Source: Lactobacillus sp. MRS-253-APC-2B
GTDB taxonomy: Bacteria > Bacillota > Bacilli > Lactobacillales > Lactobacillaceae
Length of the DNA: 52,854 nt
Reading direction: 5' to 3'
NCBI RefSeq assembly: GCF_012843675.1
Contig: NZ_JABAFO010000011.1
Location: 1-52,854, forward strand
Shown: positions 32,726 to 44,835 of the stretch, one piece after another
Numbering within the stretch: the stretch's first letter is position 1
How the letters are laid out: each line of letters starts with the position of its first letter
Position numbers and translations under genes: made by a program
Notes under the pieces: model-generated
Seen by the model: the letters and a program-made list of their open reading frames with translations, nothing else
What the model was told of the DNA's origin: nothing
The model's database searches: none

Positions 32726-35641
32726 ATGAACTTTTCATTTGAAAAGCGTGATCATCGCATGCTGTATCTCAAATACACGCTGATGTTTGTTCTGATCGCG
32801 CTGTGCATGTTCGGTAGCTATGCGATTACCGGACATACATTAATCTGGAATAAGGATGCCCTCAACCAACACGTTCCGTTGCTCGGTGAATACCGAAAAA
32901 TCGTGCTGGGCTGGCTCCATCATCCAACGCGCTCGCTAAATTGGTGGTCGTGGAACATGGGGCTGGGTACCGATACCTTCCAGGTTTTTTCGTATTATAC
33001 GATTGGCGACGTGTTTGCCTATCTAGCCTTATTGTTTCCGGCTGCTAAACTGACGCTGGCCTATCAAGTTATCACCGTTGTCAGAACATATTTTGTTGGA
33101 CTAACGTTTTGCTGGTTTGCTGGCCACTTTTCTTTTCGGGATCACGTCATCTTAGGCGGCACCGTGGTCTACATGGTCAATTCATACTTACTCTATGCCA
33201 GCATCGCGCAGCCGTTTTTTATGACAACGTTTATTCTGTTCCCGATTTTAGTCGTTGAGCTTGAACGTGTTTTACAAGGCGGCTCGGCTTGGCCATTAGC
33301 GCTTGCCTTTTGGTGGATGCTGGTCAACAACTATTACCTAGCTTATGTGTTGGGGATTGGGACCTTTATCTATCTGGTGCTGCGTGTGGCTACAAATTAC
33401 CGGCGGACGCTAAACTATGGTAAAACGCTGGCTAAGCTGGCTTTTGCCACAATCACCAGTATTTTGTGTGCAGCTTGTTTGTTGGTACCTGAGATTATGG
33501 CCGTCATGAACTCTACGCGAGCTGGGGCTGAATTTGCCAATGGGCTGAAGCATTATCCACTCTACTACTATTTGTTTTTGCCCAAGCAATTGATCAATGG
33601 TGACCAGTGGACGTTTATGTTCTGGTCGGCACTGGGACTGGTCAGCATCGCTTTTATCGCCATCGTTTATCTTTACACGCGGGCGCGCCAGTTTCCACTG
33701 TTGTCGATCAGTCTGGCAATGGCATTGGTTATGCTGCTGATTCCGGCAGTTGGGGCATTTTTCAATGGTATGATGGCCGCATCAAACCGTTGGACGCTTT
33801 TGATCTATTTACCAATTGCAATGTCGGTCTGCCTGCTTTTACAAAATGCTACGCAGCTTGATCGGCACACGCTTTGGATCTTAACCTGCGCGACAGGCAT
33901 CTATCTTTTGGTCTTGGTAGTAACCTATATTTTCCAAAACGACACGACCATGTTCATGCCAATCATCTTTTTGATCATGTCACTTTTGATGATCTGGATC
34001 ATGAATCTGCATGGCACGCCGCATCCCGATCGCTGGCTGGTTGCGATCATTCTCGCCAATGCCGCATGCAACGCTTTGTACGTCGGCACGCCTTATAACG
34101 GTAATTTTGCCAACAGTACGCTGGTTCGCGGCCAATATCAGTCAATTGCCAAGAATCGCTATGGCGGATTGGAACAAGGCTTAAACGATGGCTCGTTTTT
34201 CCGGGTGTCCACGATCTCCAACAATCAGATTACTTCTGGCGGGCTTTTGGATAATGATCTGACTTCTGGTATGCATAACATCGATTCGTACTATTCACTG
34301 CAAAATAAATACCTGGGTCAGTTCAGCACCTCGTTGCAAAATACCCAATATGAAGCCAACGTACCATTGCGCCAGGTTGATGATCGAACCGTTTTAAACA
34401 ACTTCTTGGGCGTCAAGTATCTGTTCGTGCAGAGCAACAGCAGCAATGCCAACAAGATTCCTGGCGGCTACTTCTTAAGTGCCACTACCGAACCCAAGAT
34501 CAACTATGACGTGGGTCAGCCAAGCAATCCAACCGATAAAACGCAGCTGATCCCAACGACGACCAACCGTTACCAGACCAATAACGCGTTCCCACTGCTC
34601 TATTGGCAAGATTCCTACATCAGCAAAAAAGCCTACCAAAAGCTTTCGCCTACTGCTAAGGAACGTGCCTTGGCCAGCGGGGTAACGATTAGCTCAAAAA
34701 ACAACGGCGCCACCAATGGAATGAAGACTGCCAATTTGAAAGGCAATGTCATCAAACTTAAGTCGCAACTGGTTTCAAACCGCTTAAACAAAATCAAAGC
34801 AACTGGTCTTAAATATACTGACAGTCTGGAAACCTACCAACTGCAGCTGCCGCAGTTGACCAGCAAGGCATTCAAAAAACAGCTCAAAGGCAGTGAACTG
34901 CATGTTGAATTTGCTTCCATTAAGTATCAGCCATTTTCAATGAAACAACAGATCGCCTATGAGCAAAAGCACGAAGAACAGCAGTCGACAAACCCTGGAG
35001 ATATCGTCAACTATCGCTTTAACCAGTACAAATTCTGGCGCTACCATATTCTGAACGGTTCACCAGATATGAGCTATGCGATTAAGATTTCCAGTAGTCT
35101 GGGTACGGAGGCCTTAGAACAGCCTAAGCAAAGCAAGCTGTCGTTTTTCAAGCTGGTTAAAAACGGCACGATGAACATTGGCTACTTTGCTAAGGGAATG
35201 CCATCTTCTTTAACCCTCAAGCCTTCTAAGCTGGGGATCTATCAGTGGCAGTATCAAGTAGTTGCCGAAAAGCTGGGAACCAAATACAATCAAGAAGTGC
35301 GTCAGATTCAAAAACACGCGCTTAAAAACGTCAAATTCAAACGCAATCAGCTTTCAGGAACGATTACGACTTCGCGGGTCGGTATTCTGACTTCTTCGAT
35401 TCCCTATTCAACCGGTTGGACGGCGACCGTTGATGGTAAAAAGACTGCCTTGCTGCGGACCAACCAAGCTTTTGTCGGTCTGCGCCTGTCTGCGGGAACT
35501 CATCGCGTTGTCCTGCACTACCACGTACCAGGTTTGGCACTGGGCTGCAAGATTAGTCTGGTTGGTTTGATCTGGATGCTTTTGGCTGCAGTTGCCAGTT
35601 GGCTGATCAAACGTCACGGTGCCAACAAAGCTTCAGCATAA
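32726..35641 (+). CDS. YfhO family membrane protein
   Basis: A 971-residue integral membrane protein of the YfhO (bacterial membrane protein) family. About 12 membrane helices fill residues 15-480, then a large extracytoplasmic domain (about 490-930) and one final helix (about 940-960). YfhO/CsbB-type proteins are glycosyltransferase-like components that modify lipoteichoic acid or other surface polymers; GT-C-like features are seen in the N-terminal part (NKDALNQHVPLLGEYRK). The typical PSxTGWTATVDGK-type ending (IPYSTGWTATVDGKKTALLR) is a family hallmark. No partner glycosyltransferase lies nearby. AAGGGGTTAACAAG precedes the ATG. Confidence 0.88.
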   Translation: MNFSFEKRDHRMLYLKYTLMFVLIALCMFGSYAITGHTLIWNKDALNQHVPLLGEYRKIVLGWLHHPTRSLNWWSWNMGLGTDTFQVFSYYTIGDVFAYLALLFPAAKLTLAYQVITVVRTYFVGLTFCWFAGHFSFRDHVILGGTVVYMVNSYLLYASIAQPFFMTTFILFPILVVELERVLQGGSAWPLALAFWWMLVNNYYLAYVLGIGTFIYLVLRVATNYRRTLNYGKTLAKLAFATITSILCAACLLVPEIMAVMNSTRAGAEFANGLKHYPLYYYLFLPKQLINGDQWTFMFWSALGLVSIAFIAIVYLYTRARQFPLLSISLAMALVMLLIPAVGAFFNGMMAASNRWTLLIYLPIAMSVCLLLQNATQLDRHTLWILTCATGIYLLVLVVTYIFQNDTTMFMPIIFLIMSLLMIWIMNLHGTPHPDRWLVAIILANAACNALYVGTPYNGNFANSTLVRGQYQSIAKNRYGGLEQGLNDGSFFRVSTISNNQITSGGLLDNDLTSGMHNIDSYYSLQNKYLGQFSTSLQNTQYEANVPLRQVDDRTVLNNFLGVKYLFVQSNSSNANKIPGGYFLSATTEPKINYDVGQPSNPTDKTQLIPTTTNRYQTNNAFPLLYWQDSYISKKAYQKLSPTAKERALASGVTISSKNNGATNGMKTANLKGNVIKLKSQLVSNRLNKIKATGLKYTDSLETYQLQLPQLTSKAFKKQLKGSELHVEFASIKYQPFSMKQQIAYEQKHEEQQSTNPGDIVNYRFNQYKFWRYHILNGSPDMSYAIKISSSLGTEALEQPKQSKLSFFKLVKNGTMNIGYFAKGMPSSLTLKPSKLGIYQWQYQVVAEKLGTKYNQEVRQIQKHALKNVKFKRNQLSGTITTSRVGILTSSIPYSTGWTATVDGKKTALLRTNQAFVGLRLSAGTHRVVLHYHVPGLALGCKISLVGLIWMLLAAVASWLIKRHGANKASA

Positions 35642-35669
35642 CGGTTTGATCAACAGGTCTAAAACTACC

Positions 35670-35714
35670 AATAGCGCTATACCAGGCTTCAAAGCTTGAT
35701 ATAGCGCTATTTTA
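35670..35714. terminator. Terminator between the YfhO gene and the CRISPR array
   Basis: AATAGCGCTATA / TATAGCGCTATTTT, a perfect stem. It serves the plus-strand YfhO gene and could also end the array transcript on the minus strand. Confidence 0.85.
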
Positions 35715-35738
35715 GTTATCAATCAGTTTCAGTTGAGC

Positions 35739-38197
35739 AGACTGCCTCTACATACATGGGGAATACAAATTGGGCTTACAAGCATGCAGACTTACGCTAA
35801 GGATCACCCCCACATACATGGGGAATACGTCTGCGATCGCCAAACGGGACGGTTTATGCCAGGATCACCCCCACATACATGGGGAATACTAAACAGCCTG
35901 GCGCTGATCCAGATGGTGACGGGGATCACCCCCACATACATGGGGAATACCTAAGTCGGTTATCAATCTCGTTAGCAAGGTCAGGATCACCCCCACATAC
36001 ATGGGGAATACTCTCCTCCAGCTCCCCGAATTTTAAATTTATCAGGATCACCCCCACATACATGGGGAATACGAAAATCTGCAGTTGCGAGCTGATGATA
36101 AGGGAGGATCACCCCCACATACATGGGGAATACAACATGCACTGGTGCCAACCAACATTCTGTCAAGGATCACCCCCACATACATGGGGAATACGGCGTC
36201 AAGCCGAAGAGGACAGTTACATGGACAGGATCACCCCCACATACATGGGGAATACAAGTTATTAATCAGACTTGCCAACCAGGTGATAGGATCACCCCCA
36301 CATACATGGGGAATACGGGTAGATTTTTCGTTGCACAATCTGCTTGCCAGGATCACCCCCACATACATGGGGAATACGAAAACGGCTAAAGCACGCGACA
36401 AGCGATTATAGGATCACCCCCACATACATGGGGAATACGCAACTACGCAATTGCATTGAAGTTTGCACTGGGGATCACCCCCACATACATGGGGAATACA
36501 GGTTCATTTTTATGTTTATAAATCAACTCTAAGGATCACCCCCACATACATGGGGAATACAGATGATCACCGGTGGCGCTTGGGAGCTGGATAGGATCAC
36601 CCCCACATACATGGGGAATACACAAAACTCACACATTTTCATACTCCCGATAAAGGATCACCCCCACATACATGGGGAATACTTGCTCCGCTGATATGAT
36701 AACGAACCATTGTCAGGATCACCCCCACATACATGGGGAATACAAGCCCAGCCAAAGCTGAGCTAATGCAAGCCCACATACATGGGGAATACCGCGTAAC
36801 ATCAAGCTACAACGCGCGCGCGGAAGGATCACCCCCACATACATGGGGAATACTGATCGAGAACAAGCTGGCACAAATGAGCTTAAGGATCACCCCCACA
36901 TACATGGGGAATACTGATATGGTCTAGCGATGGCATCAAGGTTAAATAGGATCACCCCCACATACATGGGGAATACAAAATGGCTAATAATGTTTCCAAT
37001 TGCTTGTCAGGATCACCCCCACATACATGGGGAATACCGACAATCGAGTTTGGAAAAGGAACGGAAATCAGGATCACCCCCACATACATGGGGAATACTT
37101 ATCAGTTTTGCCCGAACCATACCGGAAAGAAGGATCACCCCCACATACATGGGGAATACGCTAGGAACCATCTATCGCAACCAGGCAAATGAGGATCACC
37201 CCCACATACATGGGGAATACCGGTCATGAAGACGAAATTAACACCATTCGTAAGGATCACCCCCACATACATGGGGAATACGCCCGGCACAGCGCCGAGC
37301 TTAATTTTTGCACAGGATCACCCCCACATACATGGGGAATACTGTCGGACTTTATCTCTAGTGTAGGTTTTCCGAGGATCACCCCCACATACATGGGGAA
37401 TACTGTTGGGTAATGAAATCCTTTCAAAACGATTGGGGATCACCCCCACATACATGGGGAATACCTAGATAAACCCGATATGGTTTGCCTTCCGCAAGGA
37501 TCACCCCCACATACATGGGGAATACAGAAGTATCGCTTAACTAACTTAGGTGTGAAGGGGATCACCCCCACATACATGGGGAATACTGGCACGGGCGTCA
37601 GCCGTGTAACCATTTCTAAGGATCACCCCCACATACATGGGGAATACCTAACGCCATTGTTACCGTATTGCCAATGCTTAGGATCACCCCCACATACATG
37701 GGGAATACTTCAACATTCAAAGCGATTATGAAAACCATGACAGGATCACCCCCACATACATGGGGAATACTGGACGTTCGCAACATCGTCAAGCAACTAA
37801 ACAGGATCACCCCCACATACATGGGGAATACAGCACCACTTGCGTTTGTTTGTAGTTACTATCGGGATCACCCCCACATACATGGGGAATACAAATGAAT
37901 GATCTTCAAAAAGCATCCGCTGTAAGGATCACCCCCACATACATGGGGAATACCATGATTAGCATTAATAAATCAATCGACTACCAGGATCACCCCCACA
38001 TACATGGGGAATACTTCATTGTAGCGCCTTTGGAACAGCTTCGTGGTGGATCACCCCCACATACATGGGGAATACCCGCCAAGCAGACTGTTCATGATTG
38101 CCCTACCAGGATCACCCCCACATACATGGGGAATACGAAATTGTTTATCGTCCTGATAATCATTTTTTAGGATCACCCCCACATACATGGGGAATAC
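35739..38197 (-). CRISPR. Type I-E CRISPR array, 41 repeats and 40 spacers
   Basis: The 28-base repeats start GTATTCCCC and end GGGGGTGATCC on the minus strand, with inner ATGTAT. Spacers are 33 bases (34 in three cases), giving a 61-base period. The CCCC/GGGG hairpin and GTGATCC handle match the Streptococcus thermophilus CRISPR4 (I-E) repeat, so crRNA is read from the minus strand, leader end at cas2. The last repeat (35739-35766) is degenerate in its 3' part, the usual sign of the old end. One internal repeat (36773-36792) has lost about 8 bases at its 3' handle side and its spacer is 29 bases. Nearly all other repeats are identical. The in-frame ORFs across the array are artefacts of the repeat. 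Spacer targets cannot be identified here. Confidence 0.98.
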
Positions 38198-38226
38198 AGT
38201 AAACAGATCCCTATATGACGCCTTTT
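38198..38226 (-). promoter_or_regulatory. Very short CRISPR leader between cas2 and the array
   Basis: Only 29 bases separate the cas2 stop from the first repeat. No promoter fits within them, so the leader and any array promoter must lie in the 3' end of cas2, or the array is read as the tail of the cas operon. Confidence 0.6.
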
Positions 38227-40076
<1,850 letters not shown>

Positions 40077-40080
40077 TCAG

Positions 40081-40722
40081 CTAGTTGATAGGAATGACGG
40101 TTAGCATTCCCATACCATAAGCTTTTTCACGCCCCAGACCATAAATTAGCGTGTTTTGAAGTGCAATAGGATCAGTGACTTCCAATATTCCTTCAAAAGC
40201 AACCCTGCTAAGCCTTATTGGACGATTTCCCTTATGATAAAGTGGTACAAAATCACGTTCCTTAATCTCAAAACTATTTTCAGAGAGCCTAAATCCAGCA
40301 CGCTCCGATCTTTTAATTAACCACTCTTTCTGCTGGTCAATTGTAATATGTGGAAACGTCCGTTCACGTTCACCATTCTTCCCAGCTCCCATCCGTAATA
40401 CTGGATTAGCTACTAATCGAAAACGTAACCGTTGTCCATTTCTTATACTGTTAATAAATGGTAAGTACTCTTTAGTAGCTGCCGTGTTAGCAACACCATA
40501 CCGTGATAATATTGTTAAATCTGGTTTATCCTCGCTCACAACGAGTAGGTATTTTCGATTGGCTAACGTATCGATACGCCATAAATGTCTTTTTCTGACA
40601 CCTTTTTGAATTTCGTCTGGAAAACTTTGCTCTATCCAATTATGGTATGCGCCTAGATTAGTTAAGTCTTTAATTTTTCGACGATTTTTGGTATCGATTT
40701 CTACTCTTGATAAATATACCAT
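40081..40722 (-). CDS. cas6e: Cas6e/CasE pre-crRNA endoribonuclease
   Basis: A 213-residue Cascade subunit that cuts pre-crRNA in the repeat hairpin and stays bound to the 3' handle. The catalytic His is probably in the LGAYHNWIEQSFPDEIQKGV segment, and the C-terminal Gly-rich loop is GLGREKAYGMGMLTVIP, the RAMP hallmark. The start is the ATG at 40722 (MVYLSRVEIDTKNRRKIKD), the normal I-E start; a longer frame to 40755 overlaps the cas5e end but has no ribosome site. The repeat hairpin in the nearby array has the stem it expects. Confidence 0.93.
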   Translation of the reverse strand: MVYLSRVEIDTKNRRKIKDLTNLGAYHNWIEQSFPDEIQKGVRKRHLWRIDTLANRKYLLVVSEDKPDLTILSRYGVANTAATKEYLPFINSIRNGQRLRFRLVANPVLRMGAGKNGERERTFPHITIDQQKEWLIKRSERAGFRLSENSFEIKERDFVPLYHKGNRPIRLSRVAFEGILEVTDPIALQNTLIYGLGREKAYGMGMLTVIPIN

Positions 40723-40739
40723 CGCAATCTTTCTCCAAT

Positions 40740-41447
40740 CTAAATCGATGCCCATATATCATGATCGGTATTTTTTCGTTGGACGTAATTACTGTTTTCT
40801 AAAAAAACATTATCTTCGGCAACTGACCGATACTCATAATATCGACTTTTTTGATTAAATGAGCCAACACCATCTTTAATTAAGTGATTAGGTTTGTCTG
40901 GAACTAATTTTGCATCAGCATAGATACGTGCATTAAAAGCATCTTTTTTGTACTTTCTTTGAAACCATACCGATGCTTGCCATGGCAACTCTTTTAAGAC
41001 GTTTATAGCAGTTTTATCTGGACACATTTTTATTTTTAAAATACCAGCAGGCGGGTTGGATCGCCTCCCAAAATAGAGTTGAAATTTTGGATGCCGTAAT
41101 GCATACTCAATTTCTTCCATCAAAGCGTCTTGCTTGCTACTAAGTGCAACCATAAAAACCGCATCCTGCAAATATATTCGATGAGAAAGTTTTCCTGGTT
41201 TCTTTAAACTATAGTGGGTAATTTGAAAATCACTTAACACTTCGCCAGGTTGATCAACACGAACGGCAAAATCTAAATCGTTTAAACATTTGTAATCATC
41301 ACTTTCCCTGCGAAAACCGAGGGCGGCACCAATCATCCCTATAATTGCGCTTTTACTTGGAGCTCGAAAAGTAGTTCTTTTTTCAAAAGATGCCGGATCT
41401 CCATACGACTGCAAAGGCGCAGCTAGTCTAATTACTAATGTTTTCAT
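40740..41447 (-). CDS. cas5e: Cas5e/CasD Cascade subunit
   Basis: A 235-residue RAMP protein that caps the crRNA 5' handle in Cascade. The N-terminal KTLVIRLAAPLQSYGDPASF and the SKSAIIGMIGAALGFRRE thumb region are diagnostic of Cas5e. The start overlaps the cas7e stop by 20 bases, so translation is coupled. It lies between cas7e and cas6e in standard I-E order. Confidence 0.95.
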   Translation of the reverse strand: MKTLVIRLAAPLQSYGDPASFEKRTTFRAPSKSAIIGMIGAALGFRRESDDYKCLNDLDFAVRVDQPGEVLSDFQITHYSLKKPGKLSHRIYLQDAVFMVALSSKQDALMEEIEYALRHPKFQLYFGRRSNPPAGILKIKMCPDKTAINVLKELPWQASVWFQRKYKKDAFNARIYADAKLVPDKPNHLIKDGVGSFNQKSRYYEYRSVAEDNVFLENSNYVQRKNTDHDIWASI

Positions 41448-42510
41448 CGTTCATCATCCGTTCTAAACATTCTGCAACGTTGGTAAGTAGTGATGAGATG
41501 TCTTTAACTTGATTATCAATTCTAGATTCTTTAGTGGACAAAACAATCGTTGTCTCTGGTTCTTCAACAAAGCTCTGAGTTACATCATACTCATTTTCAA
41601 GTTTTTCAATTGACTTTTTAATGTAACCACTATTTGAACGAACTGGTTCTTCAAAGGCTGAAACTAAGTTAACCGGCGTATCGTTTCGAATTGTTACCAT
41701 TACATATGGAGGAATTGTTTTATTTGCAAAGCTATTTTGTTTACCAGTTGGCATTGACAAAACAAATTCCTTGATAAATAGCTCAATTCCTTTCAGCGTT
41801 AATTCCGCAGAACCTAGATTGTGAAAGAGTTCTTTAACATTAACGTTAGCGTATCGATACAGCGTTGAGGAATTAAATTCCAATGTATCAATCATAGCAG
41901 CTCCTGCACTATCTTGTTCGTCATCCAAGGCAGTAAAATAGTCAAATTCGGGCACGATCTCGTGAGTTGAAATCGCATGAGCAACTTGCGAAGCTGCATC
42001 TACGTTTAATTCAGGATTATCAGCAACCATCCGACCAAAAAGTGCTAAATCAAGTGAATTTTTGTCACTAAACACTTCTTTAAGCTCTTTTTTATCATAA
42101 GCATCATTTTGTAAAGCATAGTCCGCTAATTTATCAATCTGACCATCACTAAGCAAAAACAGTGCACCAGTAGTATTCTCATCTTTTTTTATTTTGATGC
42201 CGGCTGCTTTGAAAACCTCAATTGCTTTTTTAGTTGCGGCATCTAAATCTAGGGTATTATCCTTTTCGGCAAGCTTTTCAGCCAAAAGCTGAACACCTTT
42301 TTTCGTCCGATGACTCAACAGCCATTCCGCACCATCGCTATCTTTCTTGAAAGCTTCTCGCATTGCATGTTTCCAACTCTGCGACGATACTCTTGCTCGC
42401 GTAACTCCGCCATAAAGAGCCGTCTTAGGAGCACCTGAATCATCGCGATTGATATTTGAAGCTGGAACCGTTTGTAATACATGAATATCTAAGTATAAAT
42501 TTTTAGTCAT
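41428..42510 (-). CDS. cas7e: Cas7e/CasC Cascade backbone subunit
   Basis: A 360-residue backbone protein; six copies bind the spacer part of crRNA. The N-terminus YLDIHVLQTVPASNINRDDS and GGVTRARVSSQSWKHAMREA are the canonical Cas7e motifs, followed later by FNSSTLYRYANVNVKEL. AAGGAAGGAAAAAAC gives a strong ribosome site. The length is normal. It follows casB by 26 bases. Confidence 0.96.
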   Translation of the reverse strand: MTKNLYLDIHVLQTVPASNINRDDSGAPKTALYGGVTRARVSSQSWKHAMREAFKKDSDGAEWLLSHRTKKGVQLLAEKLAEKDNTLDLDAATKKAIEVFKAAGIKIKKDENTTGALFLLSDGQIDKLADYALQNDAYDKKELKEVFSDKNSLDLALFGRMVADNPELNVDAASQVAHAISTHEIVPEFDYFTALDDEQDSAGAAMIDTLEFNSSTLYRYANVNVKELFHNLGSAELTLKGIELFIKEFVLSMPTGKQNSFANKTIPPYVMVTIRNDTPVNLVSAFEEPVRSNSGYIKKSIEKLENEYDVTQSFVEEPETTIVLSTKESRIDNQVKDISSLLTNVAECLERMMNDENISN

Positions 42511-42536
42511 GTTTTTTTCCTTCCTTATCTTTTGTA

Positions 42537-43130
42537 TTAATTAGTTGAAACTGATTGCCAATAATACTGGCGTCCCCATTTTAAGAAAACCTGTCTTGAG
42601 TACTCATAACCCATTTGAAAGAAAAATAGATCTTGCGCCAGCTGCGAAAAATCTAATAATAAATTTCTATCGGCAGATTTTAAAATTCTAACCAGCTGAG
42701 TAACACTCTTGGCAACACTATCAATATTAGTTGAAGATAAAAGATTTTGTATCCGCCGATCAAGAGCTGCCTGCTTGTCTTGATTTTTCCTTAGATCAGC
42801 CAAAGCGACAAACAGTTGCTGCCCTTTATCCTCAGCATTTACTTGATTAGAACTTGCGTAACTCAGTTGGGTAAGGCCTTGCTGATAAATAGCAAAGCAC
42901 CTAAGCGCAGTGTAGATAGCTGTTTCTTGTCGTGTTTCTCTGCCTTGTGGATCGCTGCTGATATCACTTGCTGCCATTTTTGAAAACATAATCGGCCAAA
43001 CATTTTCTGCACGACGATCTTTAATTGTTACGGCATGCCGCAAACTTGCCAAAACCGCCTTATCCAAATCGCCGTTATTATAAAGACTATATATTATCTG
43101 CGCAGTTACCTTTGCGATTTCATTTGCCAT
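42537..43130 (-). CDS. casB: Cse2/CasB Cascade small subunit
   Basis: A 197-residue all-helical subunit that dimerises on the Cascade belly and helps hold the non-target strand. The visible core is AVLASLRHAVTIKDRRAENV, WPIMFSKM and a C-terminal DFSQLAQDLFFFQMGYEYSR. The length matches Cse2. It begins 7 bases after the casA stop, within the same transcript. Confidence 0.92.
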   Translation of the reverse strand: MANEIAKVTAQIIYSLYNNGDLDKAVLASLRHAVTIKDRRAENVWPIMFSKMAASDISSDPQGRETRQETAIYTALRCFAIYQQGLTQLSYASSNQVNAEDKGQQLFVALADLRKNQDKQAALDRRIQNLLSSTNIDSVAKSVTQLVRILKSADRNLLLDFSQLAQDLFFFQMGYEYSRQVFLKWGRQYYWQSVSTN

Positions 43131-43137
43131 ATACTCA

Positions 43138-44835
43138 CTACCTCAATTTCTTTCGATACTTATTGATGCTTGCGCGGAGGATATTAACAAGGATAAAAAT
43201 ATTTTTAATCGATTCGTCATCCTTGCCCTTGTGATCACCAATGATTTCTTTGGGCGATGCTGTTGCCATAACTGACTTGACTTGTTCGTCAACCTGTTTA
43301 AGTAAAATCTTATCTTCCCATCGCAAAATTTGGGGAGTCGTCGGTTGCATCGGATCCAAATCTATCAGCCAATCAGCAAATGGTTCATTTAGGTGATTAT
43401 AAAAGTCTTCACTTAATCTGTTTGCAAAATCTTTTTTATTGCCAATGCCTCGTAATTCAGCCAACCCATTGGCAAATCCCCAATAGTACTTAATAATTTG
43501 TTGAGTATATTCAATAGCATCTTCAATCTTAGTTGTCCAATGCAAATCAAATAAAATATCGGCATTGATATAAAGATCATCGCTAATTTCTGCTGCCGGC
43601 ATTTGAGAAGTAGCATTTCCATCACTGATTAGGTTTGCCGTTGCCAAATTCACATAATGGGTATCCGGAATCAGCTGTTCATCTTTTAATAAACTCAACC
43701 AGTTGACTATTCCCGGCTTCATATCGGCATTTTGAGTATCAGCTTCAGTAGGAACATATAACCCAAAATTTCGCCACATTTTCTTACCCAGATCACTTAA
43801 ATGCTTAGTATTATGATGACGATCCTTCACACGCCAAGTAGTCATAGGTTCAATTTCATTATTGATTGTGTCATCATCAAATTTTGGCAGACAAGTTGAA
43901 AAGACAGTCGGCTCCTCATCCCATTGTACATAAATCATACGCGACCAGTTGGTATACAAGCCTGCAATATTGTCAGGGGCCTTTTTTTCTAGTAAATATT
44001 TAACATAGTCTGCTTGACTTGCAAATTCCCAATTAGGTTTTTGAATAATACTTCCATATTCTCCAGAAAAATCAGACATCAAGACAAGATTAAGCATTAA
44101 GGTTTCAAAAAGTGTTTTTCCTTGAGCATAAACGGTATCTAAACCATATAGCCAACCAGCTGATGCTGAATACTTCTCAACATCTTTAATTTTCGTCTTG
44201 TCAGTAGTTCCCGTGAAATTCTGATAGCTAATCAGCCACCTGACAAACTCTGCAGTTCCAATTTTGTTTTTTTGCGAACTAGATTTTGGCGAAAAAATAT
44301 CCGGTGAATTATTACTTTCCGAAATTAATCGATTCATCTGTTTAATTGCAACAGTACCTTTCCCCGATGCAATTTTTTTACTGGTGAGATCATCATAAAC
44401 CTCAGCCGTTACTTGATAAAACGGCTGCTCACCAAACACATCAAAACGTGCTGCATACTTTTCCAAATACTTTACAACGATATCTGAAAAACGTCCTTGT
44501 TGAAAAAGGTCTTCCCACGTTGCTAATAAATCTTCTTGGATATCATCATTATCATCTTCTAATGAATTATCAATTGGGCGCCAGCTTTGCGAATCGAGTT
44601 CTAGCCATTCATACGGATTATCATTCGCATCAAACCTTGTATAAACCGTTGTTAAGATTGCTAATAGAAAACGTAAAATTGCCAAATCCTGCGACCGCAT
44701 CTCGCCTGCTAACCGACGATAATTTTGTGCATTTTGAAAGAGATCCTCTAAAGAAATCTGTTTTTCTTCATCAGAATCAAGTCCAATTACCTTTATCCAA
44801 GGACTGGTCAGCAGATTAAAACTTTCTTCAGCCAT
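43138..44835 (-). CDS. casA: Cse1/CasA (Cas8e) large Cascade subunit
   Basis: A 565-residue Cas8e that recognises the PAM and recruits Cas3. FNLLTSPWIKVIGLDSDEEK is the family start, and RFDVFGEQPFYQV and the late four-helix bundle are present. The start is the ATG at 44835 (MAEESFNLL), since GGAGGAGAAGC lies just before it; the frame to 44856 covers that site. Its first 8 bases overlap the cas3 stop. The exact PAM cannot be inferred. Confidence 0.93.
   Translation of the reverse strand: MAEESFNLLTSPWIKVIGLDSDEEKQISLEDLFQNAQNYRRLAGEMRSQDLAILRFLLAILTTVYTRFDANDNPYEWLELDSQSWRPIDNSLEDDNDDIQEDLLATWEDLFQQGRFSDIVVKYLEKYAARFDVFGEQPFYQVTAEVYDDLTSKKIASGKGTVAIKQMNRLISESNNSPDIFSPKSSSQKNKIGTAEFVRWLISYQNFTGTTDKTKIKDVEKYSASAGWLYGLDTVYAQGKTLFETLMLNLVLMSDFSGEYGSIIQKPNWEFASQADYVKYLLEKKAPDNIAGLYTNWSRMIYVQWDEEPTVFSTCLPKFDDDTINNEIEPMTTWRVKDRHHNTKHLSDLGKKMWRNFGLYVPTEADTQNADMKPGIVNWLSLLKDEQLIPDTHYVNLATANLISDGNATSQMPAAEISDDLYINADILFDLHWTTKIEDAIEYTQQIIKYYWGFANGLAELRGIGNKKDFANRLSEDFYNHLNEPFADWLIDLDPMQPTTPQILRWEDKILLKQVDEQVKSVMATASPKEIIGDHKGKDDESIKNIFILVNILRASINKYRKKLR

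Noticed and set aside
35733-38170. Series of 60-130 codon ORFs in all three plus frames with SPPHTWGI, ITPTYMGNT and HPHIHGEY repeats
   Set aside because: They are translations of the CRISPR repeat, shifting frame because the period of 61 is not divisible by three; they are not genes.
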